Part shown: positions 34,662 through 45,277 of the stretch, one piece after another | Numbering within the stretch: position 1 is the stretch's first letter | Layout: every line of letters begins with the position of its first letter | Source of the DNA: Arcuatula senhousia | Lineage: Eukaryota; Mollusca; Bivalvia; Mytilida; Mytilidae | DNA: 64,000 bases | Reading direction: 5' to 3' | Assembly: GCA_963971305.1 (NCBI GenBank) | Contig: OZ020306.1 | Coordinates: forward strand, 67,739,022 to 67,803,021 | Notes under the pieces: generated by a model | The model's database searches: none | Seen by the model: only the letters and a program-made list of their open reading frames with translations | What the model was told of the DNA's origin: nothing | Program-made: the position numbers and the translations under genes

Positions 34662-34844
34662 TACACATGTTATATAATTGTATTTATGTTTTCAAATGAA
34701 AAGATGTTTAACCTCCGATTATACCCTGGATAATCGGAAAGTTTTCACAGGGATACCTTATTGAAGCTTGGGCAATGAGGTATAGTTGTAACAAGCCATA
34801 TTGTTAATAAAAGTATTATATTGTTGTAAAAAAAAAAAAAAAAA
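34662..34844 (+). other. LINE 3' UTR with a perfect hairpin and poly(A)
   Basis: TCCGATTAT (34714-34722) and ATAATCGGA (34730-34738) form a 9-bp stem around ACCCTGG. The UTR ends with AATAAAAG and the A run. In some LINEs a 3' stem-loop is the recognition signal for the reverse transcriptase; whether this one is used is inference. Confidence 0.7.
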
Positions 34845-34856
34845 TTTGAAGAGCTC

Positions 34857-35830
34857 AATATAATGAAACAGGGTACCATAAAAAAATGTTTTCTGTGCCT
34901 CTAACTTCCGCTGAGGAAATATTGAAAAAGAAAAATGGGAACATCTCATACCTATCTTTCAAAAAATGAGATAAGGAAAAATAAACATACCTTTAAAGAT
35001 TCCTCATCCTGATGGACGGTTTTTCTACGTAACCACTGATGCACAAATAACTACTTTATAAAATTGAGTCATTAAAAAAAATATTCTCGAGTTAATTTTT
35101 GGTATTAAAAAAAAACTGTCATCTCGCACTGACAGTTGTTCTCACGGTTGTAAATTTTGATTTTCAAAGAAAATGTTGGGTTTTTTTTTAATTACGATGT
35201 TTTTCTCGAAATATTTCAAATCAAATCAGTTGTTTTGAAAGAACTGTGAAAATTTCGACATTATATTATAACAAGCATAATTTGATAATGACAAATGATT
35301 TTCACCTGTTCAATTCGAAAACTTTAAACACATCTCAATATAAATGCACTTTCTTCATTTTAAGTTTCATCAAAATCCACACTTTTTATAAGTTAAAGTT
35401 CATTTTGTGACCAATTAATTATTTTGGTTTTTTTTTAATATCAAGTATTTCTTTATAGGATTTTTCATTTGTTGCTATTTTCTATGTTTGTTTGTTTTTG
35501 CTTTTCTTTTTTATATGTTTCTCATTGTTTTGGGTTTTTTTTCTGTTTTTTTTTTATGTTTGTTTTGGGTTTTTTTAGGGCGTGTAATGGGTCCGTGTGT
35601 TTTGATGATTTTCTTCGTTCTTTTTTTTTTTTTTTTTGATTATTTCTTTCTATGAAAGTGCTTTTATTTGCAGTTTATTAATGAAAAACATGTCTTAATT
35701 AGGGATAACAGCAAACACTTAAACAGCATCTATTTAGCACTATTTTCAAAATCATTTATTAAGAACAACTAAAAACATCGTGTATTTTTTTTTAATTGTC
35801 CAAACATATTTGATTGACAAAGAACGCTGC
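34857..35830. other. Barx 3' flank and UTR, T-rich
   Basis: On the minus strand a poly(A) signal AATAAA (35755-35760) lies about 70 bp beyond the Barx stop codon. The rest is T-rich low complexity with no ORF. Confidence 0.55.
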
Positions 35831-36022
35831 TCATGTCACTTTTGAGTTGTTCGGAATGGAATCTAACTGTAAATAATTAGCACGGTGATTGTTTATCACA
35901 AAGTTATCTCCCGTTGCGGCCGGCTGATTGACACTTGTTTCCGTCGATTCTGATTGGCTATTTTTTCTCGGTCGACCTTTCTGTCTCGACGTGGAATCGT
36001 TTGATATGCCTTTTTGGACTAC
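35831..36022 (-). CDS. Barx: Barx exon 3 and stop
   Basis: After acceptor AATTTCAG it reads [20 protein letters not shown] and a Ser/Thr/Asn-rich tail to TGA at 35831-35833 (63 residues). It completes the homeodomain edge WKKTV and keeps the KGRPRKNS motif found in BARX2. Confidence 0.88.
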   Translation of the reverse strand, partial: VVQKGISNDSTSRQKGRPRKNSQSESTETSVNQPAATGDNFVINNHRANYLQLDSIPNNSKVT

Positions 36023-39000
36023 CTGAAATTATAAAAAATACAACCAAGTTTTAAACGAATAACTTTTTATGTATAATGCAAGAAAGTATTAAATTAGTGT
36101 GTTTTTTTTTAGTTCCAAGGGTGTATTAATGCGCGTTTCGTCTATAAAATGACTTAACCGCATAAAGCCATAAATTAACTACTTATTTCACACTTCAATG
36201 ACTTAACCATAGGGACTTTCTCTATTTTTTGTTAAGAGTCAATCATTGTCGGAAACCCAGGACTGACTCCGATGCGTACCTTACTACCTCACATCGGAGT
36301 AAGCCGTGGGTTTCCGACGATGAGAGTCAATGTGCCATACGAAAAATTTTGATAGAAGGGAGCAATGCATTCCCTGGGACTATAAACTGAACTAATATAT
36401 GACGAGCACAGTCAAAGAACAACTTGCTATGTTAATTGAAAAGTATCATAATAATCTATCATTGAGATTGGAATAAAAGAATCACTTTAATAATTTGGGT
36501 TTTTTTTCTATTCTTAATTAATGAAAAAAATGTTTTTATTAATTAAAAATTCCCACGGACATTTTCTTTTAGTTAATGATTTAAACAACTGATAACTGAT
36601 TGTGAACCAATAGAACCGAGAGCCCCATTTCCCGGATGCTAAGATACTATGGTTGTTGTGTTCCTATATATAAGTGTCTTATTCCTCTCTTAAAAGTTCA
36701 TTAACATCCTTATTTATTTCATTTATAAATTGAACTTCTAAAACGTATAGTTTCTAAACGTTCAGTTCCTCCACTTTAGCCAATTTATATATTTTTTTAT
36801 TATTATGACTATTTCAAGAACGGAAATTTTTATATTTTACATCATTTTTACATGAATACAATCCTTTGCGTTGCATAGGCAAAAACACCAACTCCACTCA
36901 CTCACTCACTCGTTAAATGGAACATGACAAATCGATGTCTGAAACTGTGTGGTATCGAATAGAAAAAGCCTTTTTTTCGTATAATAAAGTTTAAAAAAGA
37001 GGAATGTGCGGATCTTCAACATAGTGAGCATTGAATCACCAACTAAAATGTCATGCAGAAAAATTCATGCAAAGGTACCCCTTTTTCGGTAAAGAAGGAA
37101 AGACAAACGAACTGACCCGACTTCAAAGTATCCTACTGAGATTGTTTAAATATGGCAAATAAAAAAAAAGGAATTAAAACCTGATGTCTTCCATTTTTCT
37201 CTACTGTAATTTTATTTTCAAAAATCATACAAGTTTTTTTAACTGCCTTCAGATCTCCAGTGGTAAACGATGTCCGGCAATACCCCATGATGATAGAAGG
37301 ACGCGAAGCCCCTAAATTTACAAAACGACAGACCTGAGCGTGTACACAAACTTACCGTTTTCTTCCATTTCATTCTTCTATTCTGGTACCAAGTTTTCAC
37401 TTGAACCTGTGATAATCCTAAAGTCTCCGCTAATTCAATTCTATCTGGAGTTGATAAATATTTGTGGGTTTCAAATTTCTTTTCCAAGCCCATCAACTGT
37501 AATTCTGTAAATACAGTACGGCTCCGTCGGCATCTTCGAGGTTTGGAAAATCCGTCGATATCGGATGGTGACCTTGACCGAATGTAAACAGGAAGTGGAA
37601 CGGGAGTATTTGTAGGATCTAGAAAATCTGCTGGAAAGCCTGAAAGGAAAATATACATGGTAAGCAATCACTACAATGGTACAGTCTGTAAAAATTGATT
37701 TACGAAAACAAATCAGAGTTTTTCCTAAGCCACAAAATTAATCTTGGTTTTTATTATTTTTTTTTTCACATTGTCGTTTTAAGGTTAGTGAGGACACCTG
37801 TCATTCGACTAAAAACAGCTAAAAATGCAAAAAACAAGTGCAAATGTCACAAATACCTCGAAACTTGTGTTAAATAGTTTCATTTAATAAAACGTAATAA
37901 ACAATAAATTAATTTGAACACAAATTAAACAATCATTCCTTCATAAATATAATTTATAAAAAAAACAAGGGAGATGATTCACTTGAAAAATGACAAAAAA
38001 ATTACAAAGATTTGTATTGTAGACAGAAAAATAAGCTGGTGACCCCCAGGTTATATTGTTTTATTTCAAAATATTTTGTATTTTATTGATTTTTATCAAA
38101 TAAAAATAAAATTGAAATTCGTAGATGCTATTTATGGAAAGGAGGTTTATTTTTTTTACACAAGATAAAGTATATTCCTAATACTAATCTATAAAAAAAA
38201 TGGACATTTTAAATTCGGCATTATTTTTGGGGTCAGATGTCCTCACTAACCTTAATAATTAATTTCATATGTCTTTAAACAAAAAAAGGGTTTTTAAAGC
38301 ACCATTTGTATATAAACGTTTTATTCGGACTTTTTCTTGCCCCAGAGATATCAAAGGAGGGGACGTTGGAGGTTCTTATTGTTAAATCGAAATTAAGCAG
38401 AATTCTCCTTACAGAAGGCAATTTGTTTAGAAAATCAAATAACCAAACTAAAAACACTGGTCACTCTGAATGTGGCTTAACAACCCGTGCACATTATCCC
38501 TTCTCACATTAAGGAATTGTTACCATTGCCATCAGTTTAAAAATGTGTGTTATATGAGGTTTTTATAATTAAGTCCCCGACCACGAAGAGTCGGAGGACT
38601 TATTGTTTTTGCTCAGTATTTCAATTTGTTTATAGATCTAAAGTTTGTCCGACATATCTTAGAAAAACGCTTTGACAAATCAAGATGAAACCTACTTAGG
38701 TGGTTAGGTGGTTACTCAGAGGTGTGCAATCGACTTTTACATTTTGCAAGATGGCCGCCATTTTAAAATGGCCGCCATTCGAAAACAAATGCGGAATTTT
38801 TTTTTTTCATCTGATCGTCTTGAAAATGGGTTATCTGAGTAAAGTGGGTATGCCGATCATCATGGCGCAACCAGAATTTTTCTACAGCATGCGAATTTTT
38901 AGCAATTACCCACCAAAATTGCCAAGAACTTAACTTCGTCTGATATGCATGAACATTGGTATTCTAAGTAAAATAAGTATTCTGATTGCCATGGGGGGAG

Positions 39001-40677
39001 TAACTTTGTATAATGAGTTGCCAATTTTTGGCAATCCACCAAAAGTCACCAAAAATGGGGATCTGCCAAAATTTGCCAAAAATTAAACTTTGTCCGATTT
39101 ACATGAAAGTAGGGTGAAAGGGTAACATGGCTTTGTTGAACACCACAGTTTCAACAAAACTTTAATATCGTGTTTAACTTGGGGGACGGGAGGGGACTTT
39201 TATGTGACTTGCTTGCAATCACAATCATAGCTAGTTATTATTATAATATATATTGTTTGTATTTTTCTATTTCATTTGAACAAAGTTCTTGTTTGGGCAA
39301 AGAAACTAACTTTTTCAATGTAATCGCTATATTTTCATGCCATCAAACTTAGTCCAAATAATTATACCGTCTTAGAAGCCTTTTACAATTTTTGACGTTT
39401 GGCATCTCATGGGATCTAAAAAAGTCCAAATGACAAAAACCCAAGAAAGACGTCATGATTATCTTGACTACATCAAACTGTGATTAGAGAACTCCTCTTA
39501 TATTCATTGTAAACGCATTGTTACTTGATTTTGCTCAAACCTTAAGCTATTTTGACCCCCCCCCCCCAAAAAAAAAAGGAAAATTTATTGCTCCCAAAAG
39601 AAACCCAATCTGTTCAAGGAATAAATTATTACATTAACAAAAATTTGTGCAAATTAGAAATTTAACAAAACTAACACCCTCGCTACATGTATACATTGCT
39701 TAGGTCAGTTTGTACTTTTTTACATATCACTTTGTCAATGTAAATATACTGAAATAAAGATGAGCAAAAAAAAAAACACCAATATATCTATTAAGATAAA
39801 ATGTAAAGAACTAAGGAAGTTTGACTTTCCCAAATGCTTTTGCATGTGAGATCAACAATTCATCAAAATAACACAGAACTTATTTCCATATTGTAATCTA
39901 AATCTTTACTTAAAATAATTAAATGAATAGGTTAAACAATGATACGTTTGCAACATAATGTAATTACTTTGTAATAATTTTTATTCTATTCATTTGTATT
40001 TAGTTGTTGGAGGTTTTAATGTCCATAATGCATTATTACAAATTATGAAGAAAAATAGGTAAATAAAAATGCATGACACATAAATTGTATTTTTAAGACT
40101 ATCATTGGCATGCAATTAATACAATTCGAAAACAATTAACATTTTTTAGATTTACTAAATTTCCTGGCAAATAATCTTAAACGACACGTTATAGACAAAC
40201 AAAATACGGTCAAGCCAAAAGTTAAAAGACTAATTTCAGAGAAAACAAAAGTACATGCATTGAACAATGCAAAATCAAAATTAACAAGAGCAAGGTAGAA
40301 CATTTAAATAATTTAGAAATGTAACTTTAATGTATCTCCAGCATAAAAAGTGTTGTCACCCGATCGGGTTCACCTTGGGGAAAGTATAATTGTCTATTTT
40401 AATCCTAGGTTACAAGAGGAGACGAATAATATTAAAGATTTTTAAACTCACCTCTGTAGCTAGAGGAAGAATATCCAATCGGAGGACAAGGCAGCATTGT
40501 CGGTGCAAGTTGGTTCGACGTCGGAACATAATTCGGAAAATAGTTCCCGGAATCTGAGCTCCCTAATTTTGTTATATCCGAGTATGCACTGTCACCATTT
40601 CGTAAAATGTCTCTAATATAAAATGAGGAGCCCGTCACGGGCACTCGAGGCATGTGTCCATAATAATTCGGAAACAT
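35831..40677 (-). CDS. Barx: Barx-class homeobox transcription factor, three exons, 233 aa
   Basis: Join of 40452-40677, 37356-37639 and 35831-36022 on the minus strand; GT/AG sites and phases agree. The homeodomain (about residues 112-171) contains [37 protein letters not shown] and [14 protein letters not shown], with Gln50 and Asn51 (residues 161, 162). These words, and the KGRPRKNS stretch after it, are those of vertebrate BARX1/BARX2. The N-terminus has a [14 protein letters not shown] engrailed-homology motif, a Groucho-type repressor contact in related factors (inference here). Barx proteins are nuclear regulators of muscle, cartilage and pharyngeal patterning in vertebrates; the role in this animal is unknown. 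Confidence 0.93.
36244..36322. mobile_element. 79-bp hairpin MITE with 9-bp target duplication
   Basis: CATTGTCGGAAACCCA and TGGGTTTCCGACGATG are terminal inverted repeats (15 of 16 match), with an inner CTCCGATG/CATCGGAG stem. AGAGTCAAT flanks both sides (36235-36243 and 36323-36331). It lies in Barx intron 2. Confidence 0.75.
37356..37639 (-). CDS. Barx: Barx exon 2 with nearly all of the homeodomain
   Basis: Acceptor TTTCCTTTCAG, then residues [19 protein letters not shown] and the homeodomain through MKWKKT. The donor ACG|GTAAGT leaves phase 0. The apparent upstream Met and downstream residues of the longer ORF are intron. Confidence 0.93.
38577..39225 (+). repeat. Dispersed repeat starting AAGTCCCCGACCACGAAGAG
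   Basis: The opening (TCGGAGGACTTATTGTTTTTGCTC) and following TTTGTCCGACATATCTTAGAAAAAC resemble a repeat I associate with bivalve genomes (from memory). Internal phrases (TTTGTCCGA...CATGAAA, GGTATTCTAAGTAAA) recur about every 130-190 bp, showing diverged tandem units. Two GGCCGCCATT words occur near 38755-38775. It is in Barx intron 1. Confidence 0.5.
40452..40677 (-). CDS. Barx: Barx exon 1 (start codon)
   Basis: Encodes 75 residues plus one base: [14 protein letters not shown] then FYIRDIL and a Ser/Pro/Tyr-rich stretch. The donor is G|GTGAGT. The short ORF continuing into the intron to 40432 is not coding. Confidence 0.88.
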
Positions 40678-43600
40678 TTTGAGGTAAAAAAAATATTATT
40701 GTCCCAATATTTTTTCTCGCAACTTCTGATATTCCATAAGTTTTTCTTTTTTGATATATATATTCTCAATTTATATTTATATTGACACACGGCGTTAAGG
40801 CACGCAAAGTTTTCTTGGGAAAGTCAAATAGTTTGTCTTAAATTTCGCCTTGAAGAATTCATACATTTAGCACTTTGCGGTAGGTCTTTTTTTTGTTTAT
40901 CCATATTTTTGTTTGGAATATCATTACTCAAAATTTAGAATCATTACCACTGAGCGATGGGTGATAACGGAAATTTGAGATTTCGATAAGCATGCATGAA
41001 AGTGATGGAATTAACCAATCAGATTAAAGATCTTATGATTACTCGGATATTTAGCCAATCAGAAACCAATTAAGAGCCGTTTAGCAGCAATTAATAATAA
41101 TATAGTGTAAATAATACAATATATCTGAGTCTATTATCCATTTAATTTGAAGAAAACCACTAAAATAAATAAACTTCTGTCAGCAAATGAAGTTTAACAA
41201 TTTGCATTCGATTTTAAAGTGCATTTTTATTAGATAAAGGGTTCAATGATTTTTATCATAATTTCTTTCATTTATATCATTTCTTTCCTGATTTCTTTCT
41301 AATGCAAAATTGGTGTCAAGAAAAGCACCAACCCAAGAAACCGGTCTATGAAATTACAATCAATCGTCAATTAAAACATTTATTTCTTATATAAATTGTA
41401 AATAAATTGTTGAACCTTTTAAAGGATGGAAGTGGTGCTGAGTCTTTGAACGACCATGTCTTCAAAGTGATCTAGCTGGATGCATTCTGTTACATTTTTT
41501 TATTGGTTGTTTTTGTTGTTTTTTTTTAACTTTTTTTTTTAATTAATAGATTCCTTTAGCCGCTAATGCCGACCTACTATAAATCGTTTCTGTGTCTGTA
41601 TGACCTGTGTCGAATAATATGATGCTTTGCATATCTATTTCTCATTTATGTGTTGTTTTTTTTCAAATTATTAAAAGTTTCACAAAACACGCACAAATGA
41701 AAAAAATAATAATAAACAAACAAGTTATTGTATCAGATGGTTTTACCATTAAATGTAACGTTTGAAACAAAATTTTTCCCTAACTGCTTTTGTCAAAAAC
41801 AAATACGGGTAGAAAAACTTTCAGCCACAGTTCACATGTAAATACTCGCCCCTCCAAAAAAAATAATGATTTTGTTTTAATGGAATAGGCGGTGTACATC
41901 TACATTATATAAAGAAAGAGTTCCTAGCAAATTTGTAAGGGCGGACAGAAGGAGGAGCAGGTACAACAAGTGTGACGGACAGAAGGACGGGCGGACAGCG
42001 GGGATGGGGTATGAGTATTTCCTAGGAAATCCTATAAGTGGCATCTCCACCTGGACTGTAATAAATTTCAGAAAGTTAAGTGGCCACTTTACAAATGTGG
42101 TCAGCTTGAAGTCCCCTGCAGATAAAGTTAATGGATAATATTAGTGACCTACGTCAACGAATACACATCTGCTGATAGGTATCTTATACACGGTAATTGT
42201 TTCAATATTTTTCGGCTGACTCAATAAAAATAAAAAGTAAAACAAAGTTCATGGAATATTTCATGAAAAAGGAAGCACGAATAAAAAACACACAACAGAC
42301 TATAGCAGACAACATGCATATTTTGCATTAAATATAAACCGACCGTCAAAAATATTTGTACCATTTCATTTTTTTTTTTTCATTTTCACTTCAGGAAGAA
42401 TATGCAAATCATCATATGATACTAAATCAATGTATAAAACTTCGAATCTGTATTCCGTATGTGATCAAATGAAAAATTGTTGAAGGACGAACAGACAAAG
42501 TGAAACATAATAGCTTCTGCACCTCAAAATTAAAAGATTCTTCATTTGTTATAGCATGCTCTTTGTGTACTTCTTCCCAAATATTGTTCTTTTAGCTTTG
42601 CAAGCTGAATGTTCAGTGACCTTTTTGTTTGCAAATTACCCATGTACTTTCACCCGTAGAAATATTCTTTTTTAGTTTTTTGCCCCTCTGAAGTGCTAAA
42701 CGTTTTTGCATTACAAGGAAATATATCTCACAAATCTTTGATGCATCCAGAATCCCATCTCATCAGAATTGTATAACAATGAAAGTTTGCAGATTAATAT
42801 CTTAATACATCATAATTGTACCAATTAAACGCAGCAGGAACTATTTACAAAGACGATATCGTTTGCTGAGATGGTCTTGTTCTGCCAGGTACAATTATTC
42901 CGCGACACATCACACATCAAAGTAATTAACCATCCGAGATTGACACTGACATACAGTTAATGTACAATAAATAGATCATTGGTGATTAGAAGAAATTGGC
43001 TTTGTTTTGACGTGGGTATTTTCTTTGTCAGTTATAGTTTATGCGATAGTTATTCGAGCAATGCCAAAATTCGCGCTGAAAATCTGAGCTGGCTGCAGTC
43101 ATGTGGAAATCCAAAAGTACATAGCATCCCCGGACAGCATCACCACCCGGACATCACGATTTCCAGCGATATGCTAAGAAAATCTGTTTACAAGCAATTG
43201 GTTTCAAGTCATTAGTTTTGACCAATCTTTATACTTCACTTTCATTGCAAACTCGGTCCTGAAGCCCTCGTCCACTCGTCAATCAATAAATCAATCAATA
43301 AAAAAAATATGAATTAAGATTACTCGAAATTTATCTGCTCCATCATTGAAAAGGCAAATGGAATAAAAAAAAATGTTTTGTATGCACATATTACAAATTA
43401 ATTTATTAAAATCATTTGTTATTAATAAACACATGTATATTTGTAGAAATAGGCCTTAAACCTGTACCTCTCCGTGTTCTTCCAATCATCTAATTAATGT
43501 GCCTTCAAAAAACCCACTTGGCATAGCAGTAACCGTTCTTAGACCCATGAGACCAGATGACGCAAACTAAGACTACCTTTTTTATTCGTTAGTTATAATC

Positions 43601-44500
43601 TCTCAGAGTGGAGCAAATGTACATAACTCATTGTAGTACACCAGGTGATATTTTATAAAGCAGTCATTGGTACTACGAAAATAGGGTCCACATTGGTCAA
43701 AATTTTCTTAAAACTATAAACTCCATATGTTAATGTACTGTATACTCTGTTGTCTTCTGTATATGTTTTATATTTTACATGTTTTTGTTTTTGCTTTGAC
43801 CCATATGGGTGTATTTTGCAAATAAAGATTATTATTTTATAAAACATTTATTTTTTGTTACATGTTTTTTTACAATTCAATGTTTCGTCATGAATTTGTT
43901 CAAGACCGAGGTTCAAGACTTGTGAGAAACACGTCAATATGAACGTACTTAGTAAATGATATTATAGGGACCAAAGGGTCAATATGCAACGGCTCTGAGT
44001 TTGGGTTGATTTCAGCATTAACGGACCGACAGCTGTCAACGTGCTCTTGGAACTAATGTGTTGTGCATAGATTTTATACTTCAAAATTGCAGGAACAATA
44101 GGGGTGGATCCAGAAATGTTTTAAAAATGGGGGTGTTTTACCAATAGAACATTTAAGACTGAGGATGTTTCATACGAATTTGGGCAATGATAAAAAGATT
44201 AAAAAAGAACATAAGTTTCAGTGCATGGAGAGAGGAGCTTCAACAACCCCCACTGGAACACTCCCTTTCTTGGTCTGCTACTGAGCAGTTACTCTCATTT
44301 AGGCATTCAGAAAATTATTATCATGTTAAAAAATAAGATCTTACAGGTAATTCATGCATCATTCTGTATTTATGCAACACACTTCTAAAAGAAATGCATC
44401 TATATGATAAATCCAGACATTTTGACTATTCATTCGTATATGTCTGCTCTTATTCCCGTTTTCCGGAACAATTTTTTGCTAAATTTCGAACAGATTCCCA
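40678..44500. other. Barx 5' flank and intergenic DNA
   Basis: No supported ORF. The AT-rich sequence has a GCGGACAG-rich patch at 41940-42000, a possible LINE or SINE tail with (ATCA)n near 43280-43302, and a GTGGATCCAGAAAT fragment near 44103 resembling a MITE end. Barx promoter elements could not be identified by eye. Confidence 0.4.
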
Positions 44501-44503
44501 AAG

Positions 44504-44907
44504 CTACACAGGCAAAATGTGGACTGCGTTTAACATGCGTCTGCATGACGTACGTTAAACGCATGTCATCAGATGCATATTAAATTAGCGTTTCTAACCG
44601 CGTATGTACATGTTTGACGCACATTAAAAATTTATTTTGGCAATGTTTTTATTTCATAATAAAACACACTAAATAAATGACTCACTTATTTCATACATTT
44701 TAGGAAACTATATGTCTGACGTTTGGTAAACGTATGTTTGACGCAAGTTTAAAAAAACGTACGTCTGACGTATGTTTTGACAATTATTTGACGTACGTTT
44801 ACCATATGGCGGTTAGAAACATATGTTTTACGTATGTTAATACACTACGTCAGACGCACGTTTTTACAAACATACGTCAGACGTATGTCTAAATTTTGCC
44901 TGTGTAG
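44504..44907. mobile_element. 404-bp TIR element with ACGTATGTTTGACG array
   Basis: CTACACAGGCAAAAT at the left and ATTTTGCCTGTGTAG at the right are perfect inverted ends. Between them words close to ACGTAYGTYTGACG occur around twelve times in both orientations. No ORF. TA next to CACAGGC on each side may be the target duplication; no longer duplication was found. Confidence 0.7.
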
Positions 44908-45216
44908 ATCGATGTCGAAATAAGAGGACTTCCACAACCTAACAATTAAAGCCACCTTTATACTTGCAATCTCACAAGAAGTTTTACTGAATTTTTTTAA
45001 CATACCAGATGAGTATACTAATGAAAAATTAAAATTTAGAAATTGCTTTTTTATCTGTTACATTTATAACTATATTTCCTTTATATTTTACCAATGAGGA
45101 CAATTATTTCCTCAATATGAGTGTATCATTGATGCAACGAGGCATTTCCGTGGAAGACAATATTAAAATAATTTCCTGCAAATCTCGGTCCAGTTGTTAT
45201 TTTTTTCTTTTCACAA

Positions 45217-45277
45217 ATGGATTCGTGGTGTATTATCTTCGTTATTCTGGTAACTTTTGTTCGAGTGTCTCTGCAAG
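45217..45277 (+). CDS. IgSF receptor exon 1: signal peptide
   Basis: MDSWCIIFVILVTFVRVSLQ: a short N-region then a hydrophobic core, typical of a secretory signal. It ends after one base of the next codon at GTACGT. Confidence 0.75.

Larger units (their letters stand above)
27873..34856 (+). mobile_element. Nearly full-length L1/Tx1-type LINE with target duplications
   Basis: The 16-bp sequence AAAATTTGAAGAGCTC occurs at 27873-27888 and 34841-34856, flanking an element of about 6.95 kb (27889-34840) that ends in a 17-bp A run (34828-34844, overlapping the duplication). Contents: a 5' UTR with short repeats, ORF1 with two CCHC knuckles, an extra 410-codon ORF, ORF2 with endonuclease and reverse transcriptase, a frameshift near 33.7 kb, and a 3' hairpin. 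Intact duplications and near-intact ORFs imply recent insertion. The clade (L1 or Tx1-like) is inferred from zinc knuckles in ORF1 and the RT motifs. Confidence 0.9.

Noticed and set aside
37239..37671. 142-codon ORF read as a single-exon homeobox gene
   Set aside because: Both ends run into intron; splice sites at 37639 and 37356 give a Barx-like protein when joined to the other exons.
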